Assembly (NCBI RefSeq): GCF_000252165.1
Contig: NZ_BAET01000030.1
Location: 124,001 to 188,000 of the forward strand
Reading direction: 5' to 3'
Source: Glaciecola punicea ACAM 611
GTDB taxonomy: Bacteria; Pseudomonadota; Gammaproteobacteria; Enterobacterales; Alteromonadaceae
Length of the DNA stretch: 64,000 nt
The position numbers and the translations under genes are program-made. The notes beneath the pieces are model-generated. The model made no database searches, had not been told where the DNA came from, and saw nothing but the letters and a program-made list of their open reading frames with translations. Of the stretch, positions 27,616-36,300 are shown in pieces; the stretch's first letter is position 1, and every line of letters starts with the position of its first letter.

Positions 27616-29124
27616 ATGAATTTACCTATCAAAAAATTGGGTCAGCACAATTTAGCTGAAATAATTAATAATCAAGACATTCAAACGCCAAGCTACGACC
27701 GGGTGAATACTCAAATTGGTATTGTTCATCTTGGCCCAGGTGCTTTTCATCGGGCTCATCAAGCTGTTTATACCGAAAATGCAATGAATTTGTCCGGCGG
27801 AAACTGGGGTATTTGTGGTGTGTCGCTGCGAAGTGTAACAGCAAGGAATATATTAGCTGAGCAAGATTATTTATACACGCTTGCAATTTTAGATGAAGAA
27901 GTTAACTACCAAGTGATCGGTGCAATAAAGGAGGTATTATTTGCTAGCGAGCAAAGCGCTGAAGTTATTACTCGTATGTCTGCTGCAAGCACAAAGTTAG
28001 TTACACTTACTATTACCGAAAAAGGTTACTGCTTAGCATTTAATGGTTCTTTAGATTTAGACAATGATGACATAAAGCATGATTTAGCGAATCCAACAAA
28101 CCCTATTAGTGCAATTGGATTTATCGTTGAATCACTCAAGCAAAGGAAAATAAATGGGGTTGATGCCTTTAATCTTATTAGCTGTGATAATATTTCTAAG
28201 AATGGTGAAAAGCTTCGCCGCGTGGTCTTAGATTATGCCAAACAGTTTGATGTAAGCCTGCAATCGTGGATCGATCAAAACGTCGCTTTTCCGAACACAA
28301 TGGTCGATAGTATTACACCTAAGACTGAACATTACACTATTCATTCAGTATCAAAGGTTATTGGTTTACAAGATAACTGGCCAATACAAAGAGAGCGCTT
28401 CACGCAATGGGTTATCGACAATAATTGGCAAGGGGAGAGACCAGATTGGCAAAGTGTCGGTGTCATATTTACGGATGATGTAGACGGTTTTGAGAAAGCT
28501 AAATTAAGGTTATTGAATTGTTTGCATTCTACACTAGCATATTCGGGTTTATTGGCAGGTTTTGAAACTGTATTCGACGTGACCAGTGACAAAGGTTTTA
28601 ATTACTTTATTTCTAAACTGGCCTCCGATGAAATTATTAACTCATTTGCTCCGCCAAAAGAATTAGATGCAAAGGTTTATGGTAATGAAATTATTCAACG
28701 TTTTTTAAATCCTTCTATTCGCCATTTACTGGCACAAATTGCCTGTGATGGCTCACAAAAAATACAAATGAGAGTGTTACCTATTATTGAAGACAACTTA
28801 GCACTAGGACTTCCCACTAAATTGCTTTCGTTATCACTAGCTTGCTGGTTTGAATTTATTTGCAATGCATTAAAAGAAGGCAAGGAAATTATTGATCCTA
28901 TGGCTAACGACTTTGCAAACATGCCTAAATTACTGAGCAACGATATATGTGAAGTGGTTGAAACTTTTTTGAGTATTAACACAATTTTCAGCCACGCACT
29001 CAGAAACAATATCTTATTAAAAGTCCAATTAGTTAATAGTCAAACAGCTTTGCGTCTTGGTGAGATAAATAAGATTAACGATATTGTGGAGAAGTTATGT
29101 CGAACCCAAGGCATACCTCAATAG
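27616..29124 (+). CDS. uxuB: fructuronate reductase / mannitol dehydrogenase family
   Basis: A 502-residue polyol dehydrogenase. N-terminal Rossmann domain with GIVHLGPGAFHRAHQAVYT; TITEKGYCL; SCDNISKNGEK; FPNTMVDSITP. The catalytic K-x4-N-x2-H motif is present as K296, N301 and H304 (KLRLLNCLH). In this context it most likely reduces D-fructuronate to D-mannonate with NADH, the UxuB step; mannitol and tagaturonate enzymes share the motifs, so the assignment rests on UxaC, UxuA and KdgK in the same locus. It ends the first TRAP operon. Confidence 0.82.
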   Translation: MNLPIKKLGQHNLAEIINNQDIQTPSYDRVNTQIGIVHLGPGAFHRAHQAVYTENAMNLSGGNWGICGVSLRSVTARNILAEQDYLYTLAILDEEVNYQVIGAIKEVLFASEQSAEVITRMSAASTKLVTLTITEKGYCLAFNGSLDLDNDDIKHDLANPTNPISAIGFIVESLKQRKINGVDAFNLISCDNISKNGEKLRRVVLDYAKQFDVSLQSWIDQNVAFPNTMVDSITPKTEHYTIHSVSKVIGLQDNWPIQRERFTQWVIDNNWQGERPDWQSVGVIFTDDVDGFEKAKLRLLNCLHSTLAYSGLLAGFETVFDVTSDKGFNYFISKLASDEIINSFAPPKELDAKVYGNEIIQRFLNPSIRHLLAQIACDGSQKIQMRVLPIIEDNLALGLPTKLLSLSLACWFEFICNALKEGKEIIDPMANDFANMPKLLSNDICEVVETFLSINTIFSHALRNNILLKVQLVNSQTALRLGEINKINDIVEKLCRTQGIPQ

Positions 29125-29577
29125 TTCAAAACAGTCTTATCATGACGGTTTTACAAATGCAAAGCTCTGAGTACATGGTTACTGTTACCCATGCATTATA
29201 CCAAAGATGTATCATCAGTGCTAAGCATTGTATTTACTAAGCTACTCCTGACGTAATTTGACTGACTTTTTCTTCCATACCTATAGAATAATTGGACAGG
29301 CCAATTTTACAATTGCAATTCCAATTATTAATAAAACCATTGGCTAAAATAACTAGCCAAAATCAGAGTAGTATAAGGTGCAAAAAAATAAATATTTAGG
29401 ATGCCTAATAACCATGCCAATCGATATTCGGCAATTACTTATAAGCAATAATAAACACGAAGACACCCTTATAAAAAACGTGATTCCTTTTCTGCCTCCC
29501 TGTGAAAACATAAGTATTTACGTACCCTGCAAATATTGATGTTAAATTCCACGATAATCAAAAGAGAGTAAAGTACT
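29125..29577. other. intergenic region before the PhoD-like gene
   Basis: No gene seen in 453 bases. It contains the best copy of the GntR-type operator at 29290 and AT-rich promoter-like DNA. Confidence 0.4.
29290..29306. promoter_or_regulatory. GntR/FadR-type operator, best copy
   Basis: AATTGGACAGGCCAATT is a perfect AATTGG-N5-CCAATT palindrome. Related sites occur at 32579, 43530 and 43950 and half-sites elsewhere. The FadR-type regulator encoded at 42657-43412 is the obvious candidate protein; FadR-group operators typically read TGGT-N3-ACCA. About 270 bp before the PhoD-like gene. Confidence 0.55.
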
Positions 29578-31089
29578 ATGTATAAAAGAACAAAGATGAA
29601 ATTTCTAATCGCAAGCATCTTGGTGGTTTTTCTATTTGCTTGTAAGTCGGTTAATGAGCACGTCCCTGCTCGTCAACTAGTTACGCTTAAAGAGGCGCAC
29701 ATAGGTTCGTTAGAGATGGATACTAAATTGCTTGATAGTTATGAACCTTTACCTGAAAATCTCAGACAATTTTATATTGATACTCGTTTTGTTTTTGCTA
29801 ATGACTCGGTCGCTGATTTTACGCATCCTGAGATCCTGAAAGCGGCAGAAAAATATGGGATACCGCTAATTGGTGGGCCTATGCTCGGACAATTACGTGA
29901 TGATGGCGTGACCCTTTGGCTGCGTCCATCTTCTAAAGACTCTTTAACCGTAAAAGTAAAAAAATCTACTGACAGAGAGCCCAAGAAATTTATTATAAGT
30001 GATAATGTACCCGGCGTAGAGCAACGTATTAAGTTAGATGGCTTGCTTGCAAATACCCATTATCAGTATGGTGTCTATGCAAATAATAATCAGATTGCAG
30101 AAGGTGCCTTTACCACTGCACCGCCTATGGATAATAAAGGATTATTCAGTTTAGCATTTGGCTCCTGTTCTCATAAAATAGGCCTACACAACCCTAATAT
30201 TATAAATCAAATCATGAAAAGAGACCCTGATATTATGTTGTTATTGGGAGATATTGCCGTTGATGATAGATTGAATAATATTAGCATGCATAAAGCTGAC
30301 TATGCATTGCGTGATATTTCAAAACCATGGCGTTATTTGGCCGCTAATACTCCGATTTATGCGATGTGGGATGACCACGATTACTTTGACAATGATCTTG
30401 GTGGTATTCCTGAAGGTTTTAAAGCTGGTGACAGAGACACTGTTAGAAATGTGTGGCAACAAAATTGGAATAATCCTCAAACGCAAAGTGAGGGTATTTA
30501 TTTTAATACACGCATTGGACCGATAGAAGTTATAATGCTTGATACACGTTCATTCCGCGAAATTGATCGCCGCGGTGGTTATGCCTCTTTTCTAGGTAGC
30601 GTACAACTAGGTTGGTTAAAAGATACATTGAGTAATTCGACCGCGCCTTTCAAGATAATTACTAGCGGAACCATGTGGAGCGACGACATTAGTAACGGAA
30701 AGGACTCTTGGGGAACTTGGGATACAGTAGCTCGTGAAGAGCTCTTTACGTTAATTGAAGCAGAGCGAATTTCAGGCGTATTGCTCATCAGTGGAGATCG
30801 ACATGGTGCACGTGGATTTACTATTTCTCGTCCTTCAGGCTATAAACTTCATGAGTTTCAAGTGTCAACACTATCTGGTGTAGAAGGTCCTGAAGCAATC
30901 GCAAAAAATCCAACTAATCAATTGTTTGGTCATATTGGGAAAGACACAATTGCTTTCGGAGAATTTATCTTTAACACGCAAAAAGAAGAAGCGTTAGTGA
31001 CGTTCAGGTTGATTGACGAAACAGGTAACATCATGGAAGAGCATGTATTACCGTATAGTCAATTAATACCAAATGAGCTAGTGAATTGA
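29578..31089 (+). CDS. PhoD-like phosphatase/phosphodiesterase lipoprotein
   Basis: About 503 residues; the start could also be the ATG five codons in. Lipobox VVFLFAC makes it a lipoprotein. A fibronectin-like N-terminal domain (GVTLWLRPSS ... GVYANNNQIAEGAFTT) precedes the metallophosphatase: FGSCSHKIG, LLLGDIAVDD, YAMWDDHDYFDNDLGG, IEVIMLDTRSFR, LISGDRHGARGF. These give the PhoD metal ligands (Cys, Asp, Asn/His clusters). It would hydrolyse phosphodiesters or monoesters in the periplasm or on the outer membrane. Its place in a uronate locus is unusual. Monocistronic. Confidence 0.8.
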   Translation: MYKRTKMKFLIASILVVFLFACKSVNEHVPARQLVTLKEAHIGSLEMDTKLLDSYEPLPENLRQFYIDTRFVFANDSVADFTHPEILKAAEKYGIPLIGGPMLGQLRDDGVTLWLRPSSKDSLTVKVKKSTDREPKKFIISDNVPGVEQRIKLDGLLANTHYQYGVYANNNQIAEGAFTTAPPMDNKGLFSLAFGSCSHKIGLHNPNIINQIMKRDPDIMLLLGDIAVDDRLNNISMHKADYALRDISKPWRYLAANTPIYAMWDDHDYFDNDLGGIPEGFKAGDRDTVRNVWQQNWNNPQTQSEGIYFNTRIGPIEVIMLDTRSFREIDRRGGYASFLGSVQLGWLKDTLSNSTAPFKIITSGTMWSDDISNGKDSWGTWDTVAREELFTLIEAERISGVLLISGDRHGARGFTISRPSGYKLHEFQVSTLSGVEGPEAIAKNPTNQLFGHIGKDTIAFGEFIFNTQKEEALVTFRLIDETGNIMEEHVLPYSQLIPNELVN

Positions 31090-31308
31090 GCATGCTCTGA
31101 AAACTAAGGTGGCTTGTAAATATACTAAGTCTTACTGGTTTAAAAGGTTAGCTGCTACTGTATATTATGGTTGCTCAATGTAAAACAATTGAGTGACCAA
31201 ATATACCCGTTCTACTATTGATATTGCTGTTTAATAACTAATACTGATGTAATGTACGTGTATGCTCATAACGTGGCTTTAGAAACTCAGCAGTAGGCAA
31301 AAAATAAC

Positions 31309-32262
31309 TTAATTGCTCTGTTGCTGCTGTATAATTTGAAGATGTTTGTTTAACTTAGACAAGTGTGGTGTCGAGAGCCCCCCTCCTTTTATTAACAGTA
31401 TCTGTGATGCTGCTTTTGCAGCAAAATTTACCGCATCATAGGGAGTTAGACCTGCCAATCGAGCGCCTATATATCCACCATTGAACGTATCACCCGCGCC
31501 AGTTGTATCGATAACATTTTTGGACGGTGTTATCGATACAGTAGTTAGGCAGTGGTTATAAATTATCGAGCAATTCCTGCTGCCATTTTTAATTACGGTT
31601 TCACTTATATCAATAGCCAATAAGCGCTCAAATATATCCTTCGACGATGTACAAGCAAAAAGTATCTCTTCTTCTTCATAGCCAGGTAAATATATATCTA
31701 CATGCGGCAATATTCCTTTAATAGCCTGAGTGGCAGCGGCTTGATTAAGCCATAGACTAGGACGATAGTTTGGGTCGAAAATAACTTTCCCACCGAGCTG
31801 TCTATAATGTTCGAGAAACCGGATAAATATTGATGCATTTGAAGTATTGATAAGTGCAAGGGTAATACCTGAAAAGTAAAGATAATCGTGATTTTTTACT
31901 TGATTTAATAATGGCAGTAATAGATCCTGATTATTAAATAAAGCTTTTGCAGCTGAATCATCTCGCCAGTAATTAAAAGAACGTTCCCCATCCTTATCAT
32001 TGTATACTATATAAAGCCCTGCTGATTTATTGAAAGCAGAATTCGGCTCAAGTATTTGAACATTTCGCTGCTGAGCGTCTTGGCGAATAATTGCTGCAGG
32101 TTGGCCCTCGCCCAAACTTGTAATATATGTGACACTAATGTTAAGTCCTGCAAGTGTGCACGCAGTGTTATAAGTATCACCGGAAATCCCTAGCACATAA
32201 TTTCTTTCACTAGTAGAAGAAAACTCGAGCATCACTTCACCAAGGATAGCAATATTGGTCAT
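31309..32262 (-). CDS. kdgK: 2-dehydro-3-deoxygluconate (KDG) kinase, PfkB family
   Basis: A 317-residue ribokinase-fold enzyme. N-terminal IAILGEVMLEF, substrate-side GISGDTYNTACTLAGL, FNYWRDDSAAKAL (the pattern of KDG kinases), then FDPNYRPSLW and the PfkB signature DTTGAGDTFNGGYIGARL with the catalytic Asp. It phosphorylates KDG from the mannonate branch to KDPG in the cytoplasm. Divergent from uxaC across a 382-bp region full of operator-like sites. The C-terminus ends in a Gln run. Confidence 0.88.
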   Translation of the reverse strand: MTNIAILGEVMLEFSSTSERNYVLGISGDTYNTACTLAGLNISVTYITSLGEGQPAAIIRQDAQQRNVQILEPNSAFNKSAGLYIVYNDKDGERSFNYWRDDSAAKALFNNQDLLLPLLNQVKNHDYLYFSGITLALINTSNASIFIRFLEHYRQLGGKVIFDPNYRPSLWLNQAAATQAIKGILPHVDIYLPGYEEEEILFACTSSKDIFERLLAIDISETVIKNGSRNCSIIYNHCLTTVSITPSKNVIDTTGAGDTFNGGYIGARLAGLTPYDAVNFAAKAASQILLIKGGGLSTPHLSKLNKHLQIIQQQQSN

Positions 32263-32644
32263 AAAAACTCTCTATAGATTGGCTGAAAATAGTAAAGTGT
32301 GACTGGCAAGGTTACTACACATTTAATGTACTGATACATAGTAAGTGAAAAAATACCGGCCTTACCAGTTATTTTTTATTTTTTGCTAATTATCAGGCAT
32401 ATACCAGTTTTAAATCGTAATAAGCTACTATTTAATTATTATTATTATAATAATCAGCCTTTTACATTTAAATAAACAATATATTACGTTATTTTATTTG
32501 GACTTACCAGTGGCGTATCTGTTATATTGCGTTACCGTTTTTATTTCAATTAACCCATCTCCTTTTTTATACATTCGAAATTGGTCAGGCCTTGAGATTG
32601 GTTGTATTTTGATAGGATAGTTATCTGTCTAGGAAGAAGGTTTC
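32263..32644. promoter_or_regulatory. divergent kdgK / uxaC control region
   Basis: No gene. Several copies of a GntR-type half site lie here: GACTGGCAAGGTT at 32301, GGCCTTACCAGTT at 32358-32370, ATACCAGTTTT near 32400, CTTACCAGTG near 32511, and the site at 32579. The recurring core is ACTGGTAAGG or its reverse. The clustering between two divergent uronate genes suggests coordinated repression by the FadR-type regulator. Confidence 0.5.
32579..32595. promoter_or_regulatory. GntR/FadR-type operator before uxaC
   Basis: AATTGGTCAGGCCTTGA has a full left half (AATTGGT) and a degenerate right half, 49 bp before the uxaC start. Confidence 0.45.
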
Positions 32645-34060
32645 ATGATTAAAAAATTAGCATTGCACCCCGATAGACTCTTTTCATCAAATGTAAATAT
32701 TCGAAAAGTTGCGCGTTCTCTATATCAAGTAGTGAAAGACCTACCGATATTAAGTCCGCACGGGCACACTGACCCATCTTGGTTCTCTGAAAATAAAGCT
32801 TTCAAAAATGCCACTGATTTACTTATTAAACCCGATCATTATGTTTTTAGGATGCTTTATAGTCAGGGAATTCCACTTGAAGACCTCGGGATTCAAACAG
32901 CCGGAGACAATAAGGTTGAAAAAGATGATCGTAAAATCTGGCATACATTTGCTAGACATTATTATTTATATCGTGGAACGCCCTCACGAATGTGGCTTGA
33001 TATGGTGTTTTCGGAAGTGTTTGGTTTTGACCTCGTGTTGTGTGAAAAATCAGCAGATGATTATTACGATAAAATTAATGCTGCGTTAGTAACTGACGCT
33101 TTTAAACCTAGGGCTTTGTTTGAGCGCTTTAATATTGAAGTGCTTTCAACCACCGAGTCTCCCCTCAATGACCTGGCACATCATCTAGCAATTAATGCAA
33201 GTGGGTGGAGGGGCAGAGTAATCTCAGCTTATCGGCCTGATCCTGTAATTGATCCAGATTTTGTCGGTTTTGTTAGTGCAATTAGAAGGTTTGGCGAAAT
33301 TACTAATGAAGATACGTCAACATTTTGTGGCTATCTATCTGCTCACAGAAAACGACGAGATTACTTTAAATCAACGGGTGTGACAGCAACAGATCACGGC
33401 CATCCTACGGCTCAAACAGCTTACCTTGACAGACAAGCAATAGAGACACTTTATGCCACAGTTATTTCAGGTCTAGCATCTCCGCAAGAAGCTGAACTGT
33501 TTAGGGCACATATGCTTACCGAAATGGCAGGAATGAGCATAGAAGATGGCTTAGTTATGCAATTACATCCAGGTGTGTTTCGCAATCATAATCAAGCCAT
33601 TTTTGAACGTTTCGGTTACGACAAAGGGGCAGATATACCAGTACAAACTCATTTTACAGAGCAGCTCAAACCACTGCTTGATAAATATGGTGTTAATCCA
33701 AATCTAACGCTCATTTTATTTACTCTTGATGAGACTAGTTATGCGAGAGAGCTTGCTCCTTTGGCAGGGCATTACCCTTGTCTGCGTTTAGGTCCTCCGT
33801 GGTGGTTCAATGATAGCCCTGAGGGTATGCGGCGCTTTCGTCAACAAACAACAGAAACAGCTGGCTTTTATAATACCGTTGGTTTCAACGATGACACACG
33901 CGCTTTTTTATCTATTCCAGCCCGTCATGACATGGCGCGAAGAATGGATTGTAATTGGCTTGCAGAGCTAGTGTGTGAGCATCGTTTAGATATTGACGAA
34001 GCAGAAGAACTAGCGATTGACTTATCGTACAGACTAGCCAAGAAAGTTTATAAGTTATAA
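32645..34060 (+). CDS. uxaC: glucuronate (uronate) isomerase UxaC
   Basis: A 471-residue amidohydrolase-fold isomerase of the usual family length. LSPHGHTDPSWF gives the metal-site H39 and H41; further markers are LYRGTPSRMWLD, STTESPLNDLAHH, GMSIEDGLVMQLHPGVFRNHN and LAPLAGHYPCLRLGPPWWFND. It converts D-glucuronate to D-fructuronate (and galacturonate to tagaturonate) in the cytoplasm. uxuA follows after 45 bp, and a GntR-type operator lies just upstream. A decayed relative occurs at 45228. Confidence 0.93.
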   Translation: MIKKLALHPDRLFSSNVNIRKVARSLYQVVKDLPILSPHGHTDPSWFSENKAFKNATDLLIKPDHYVFRMLYSQGIPLEDLGIQTAGDNKVEKDDRKIWHTFARHYYLYRGTPSRMWLDMVFSEVFGFDLVLCEKSADDYYDKINAALVTDAFKPRALFERFNIEVLSTTESPLNDLAHHLAINASGWRGRVISAYRPDPVIDPDFVGFVSAIRRFGEITNEDTSTFCGYLSAHRKRRDYFKSTGVTATDHGHPTAQTAYLDRQAIETLYATVISGLASPQEAELFRAHMLTEMAGMSIEDGLVMQLHPGVFRNHNQAIFERFGYDKGADIPVQTHFTEQLKPLLDKYGVNPNLTLILFTLDETSYARELAPLAGHYPCLRLGPPWWFNDSPEGMRRFRQQTTETAGFYNTVGFNDDTRAFLSIPARHDMARRMDCNWLAELVCEHRLDIDEAEELAIDLSYRLAKKVYKL

Positions 34061-34105
34061 CAGTGAACGAAAATGGTTAGTCATTAAACTGATGGAGGTT
34101 TTATA

Positions 34106-35302
34106 ATGCGTGAAGCTTGGAGATGGTTTGGCCCCAATGATCCAGTATCAATTGCCGATATTAGGCAAACGGGAGCAACAGATATTGTTAGTGCATTACA
34201 CGCGATACAAACGGGTGAAGTCTGGCCTTTAGACAAAATACGAGCGCATAAAGTGTTAATTGAAAAGGACAATCGTGCCCAATCATCTCTTGTATGGTCA
34301 GTTGTTGAGAGTATTCCGGTACATGAAGATATAAAATTAGGTCTAGAAAATATACAAGGCTACATTGATGCCTGGATTACATCGATGGAAAATCTAGCAA
34401 AATGCGGTATAAAAACGATTTGTTATAACTTTATGCCAGTGCTTGATTGGACCCGGACAGACCTGAAGTTTCAACTACCAAACGGAGGGTTTGCTCTTAG
34501 ATTTGATCAACAAAAATTTGCAGCCTTTGATCTGTTTATTTTACAACGTGAAAATGCAGAAGCTGATTATTCTGCTGAAGAATTCGCCCAAGCAAAACAA
34601 ATTTTTTTAGAGATGCCTGAAGATGAAAAGGCATTATTAACCAAAAATATTATTGCTGGTTTGCCAGGTAAAATGACGGATTCTTACGAGATAGATGATT
34701 TTCGGAGAATGTTAGAAAAATACAAAAATGTAACTAAAGATATTCTTAGAAAGAATTTATTTTCTTTTTTATCGCAAGTCTTACCAAGAGCCGAGCAATT
34801 AGGTGTAAAGTTAGCCATTCATCCAGATGACCCCCCTAGAGACATGTTAGGGCTCCCACGCATTATTTGTACTTCAGACGATTTAGATCTTCTCTTTTCA
34901 GCTCTACCTAGCCCATCAAATGGAATAACCTTATGTGCAGGTACTTACGGTAGTCGACCTGACAATGATTTACCGCGAATGGCTAGAGTGTTCGGTTCTC
35001 GTATTCATTTTGCCCATTTACGAGGTGTTAGCAGAGATAAGAATGAACAACGTTCATTCTATGAAGCTGACCATTTATCAAGTGATGTTGACATGGTTGG
35101 GATTATCTCTGCTCTACTAAAAGAAGAGCAGTTGCGCGATGTTGCCACAAATCCTCAAGGAATATTTATCAGGCCAGATCATGGTCATCAAATTTTAGAT
35201 GATATTAATAAATTGGCTAATCCAGGATATTCTTGTATTGGGCGCTTGAAAGGCTTAGCTGAGATAAGAGGCGTCATTAAAGCGCTTAGTACTCCTCATT
35301 AG
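34106..35302 (+). CDS. uxuA: mannonate dehydratase UxuA
   Basis: A 398-residue TIM-barrel dehydratase with a strong ribosome binding site (GGAGG). Recognised by MREAWRWFGPNDPVS, CYNFMPVLDWTRTDL, AIHPDDPPRDMLGLPRI (metal-binding His and acids), GSRPDNDLPRMARVFG, IHFAHLRGV and FIRPDHGHQILDD. It dehydrates D-mannonate to KDG, feeding KdgK. Second gene of the uxaC-uxuA operon. No tagaturonate branch enzymes (UxaA/UxaB) are seen, so this is the glucuronate route. Confidence 0.94.
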   Translation: MREAWRWFGPNDPVSIADIRQTGATDIVSALHAIQTGEVWPLDKIRAHKVLIEKDNRAQSSLVWSVVESIPVHEDIKLGLENIQGYIDAWITSMENLAKCGIKTICYNFMPVLDWTRTDLKFQLPNGGFALRFDQQKFAAFDLFILQRENAEADYSAEEFAQAKQIFLEMPEDEKALLTKNIIAGLPGKMTDSYEIDDFRRMLEKYKNVTKDILRKNLFSFLSQVLPRAEQLGVKLAIHPDDPPRDMLGLPRIICTSDDLDLLFSALPSPSNGITLCAGTYGSRPDNDLPRMARVFGSRIHFAHLRGVSRDKNEQRSFYEADHLSSDVDMVGIISALLKEEQLRDVATNPQGIFIRPDHGHQILDDINKLANPGYSCIGRLKGLAEIRGVIKALSTPH

Positions 35303-35402
35303 CGCGCGAAAGGGTGATAGCAGATACACGTTCTTCGATTTTTTTATACAATACTTGTCGTTAACTAAAAGCTGACAATAGGTATATTTTGAGGGGCATA
35401 TT

Positions 35403-35601
35403 TGAGCAGGTGATTGTTAAAACGAAGAAGTTATAACTGTTTTGCTACTAGGGATAAATATTTTGCAAAATCATCGATATCGCAGTACAACTCGACTAAT
35501 TTATTGATGCTGGTTCCTTCTTGGATTTGTTCAATCTTTGTCGAAATTTCAGATCTTGGAAACAGCATTTAGTTCAATTTCTTAAGTATGATTCGGGTTA
35601 A
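35403..35601 (-). mobile_element. IS982-family remnant, left inverted copy
   Basis: Read on the minus strand from the end at 35601, it matches 39057-39240: an ACCCGAATCAT end, then leader and INKLVELYCDIDDFA, the N-terminus of IS982 transposases. A one-base deletion follows and the frame stops after KQL. Homology to the right copy fades near 35430. Its outer end abuts an IS1634-like fragment at 35602. Confidence 0.65.
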
Positions 35602-36052
35602 TGAGTCAAACGAGATCGCCATTAGCATTACGAGAGGCTATTCGTGCGACCATCCCACTGAATTAAGACAAGTTATCCTCAACGTAATTCGTAAAAATCA
35701 AGCCAGTATTCTTATGTATATGAAGCTTGCAAATGGCAACAGTAATGACATAGCGGGCTTTAAACAGACAGTGAAGTCGCATATTCATAACCTAAAAGCC
35801 GCACAGGCCAGTCAATACTTGGGAAAGATGCCGCACTTCATGTCAAAGAGACTCTGGAAGATCTAAACAAGCTTGTGCAATTACTTTTACGCGTGTACCG
35901 CAAACATTAATAGAAGCCAATGACCTGATTAAATAAGTGCCTACCAAAACGTTCGAGGCGATGGAAAACTGCTACTCAGGTATATGGGCGAACTCTCAAT
36001 ATGCAGGTGTTGTTAGCGCCGGCGAAGATCCGCTGATATTTGCCGAATTATA
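35602..36052 (+). mobile_element. IS1634-like transposase remnant (left)
   Basis: NEIAISITRGYSCDHPTELR, QVILNVIRKNQAS, LANGNSNDIAGFKQTVKSHI match the DDE core of IS1634/DUF4277 transposases (RGYSRDHRP-x-LNQV ... ASGNSSDK). After a frameshift near 35830 come DAALHVKETLEDLN and, in a third frame, TFTRVPQTLIEANDLIK, a stop, and YSGIWANSQYAG. Both ends are missing. Confidence 0.7.
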
Positions 36053-36191
36053 AAGTGGGTGGTTAACGATGTTAATTGCCATTTATAAAAGCTCTTATGG
36101 AACTAGTTCCTCAAATTCAACATCCATCAAACAATACTATCTTACTTATTAGCCAAATTTAACAAGCCTACTTTGCCAATTTTTATTTCTG

Positions 36192-36202
36192 TATGACCAA
36201 TT
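36192..36202. promoter_or_regulatory. GntR-type half operator before the DUF1080 gene
   Basis: TATGACCAATT carries the right half (CCAATT) in the right register, 99 bp before the start of the DUF1080 gene; the left half is poor. No other feature is seen in 36053-36300. Confidence 0.3.
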
Positions 36203-36300
36203 ATGTGATATAACTTTCTAACGCTACTTTGATGTAAACAGTATGTTATGCGTTCGAAATTGCATAGATTTAGATTTTATAAAAAAGGAGAAGTAGGATA

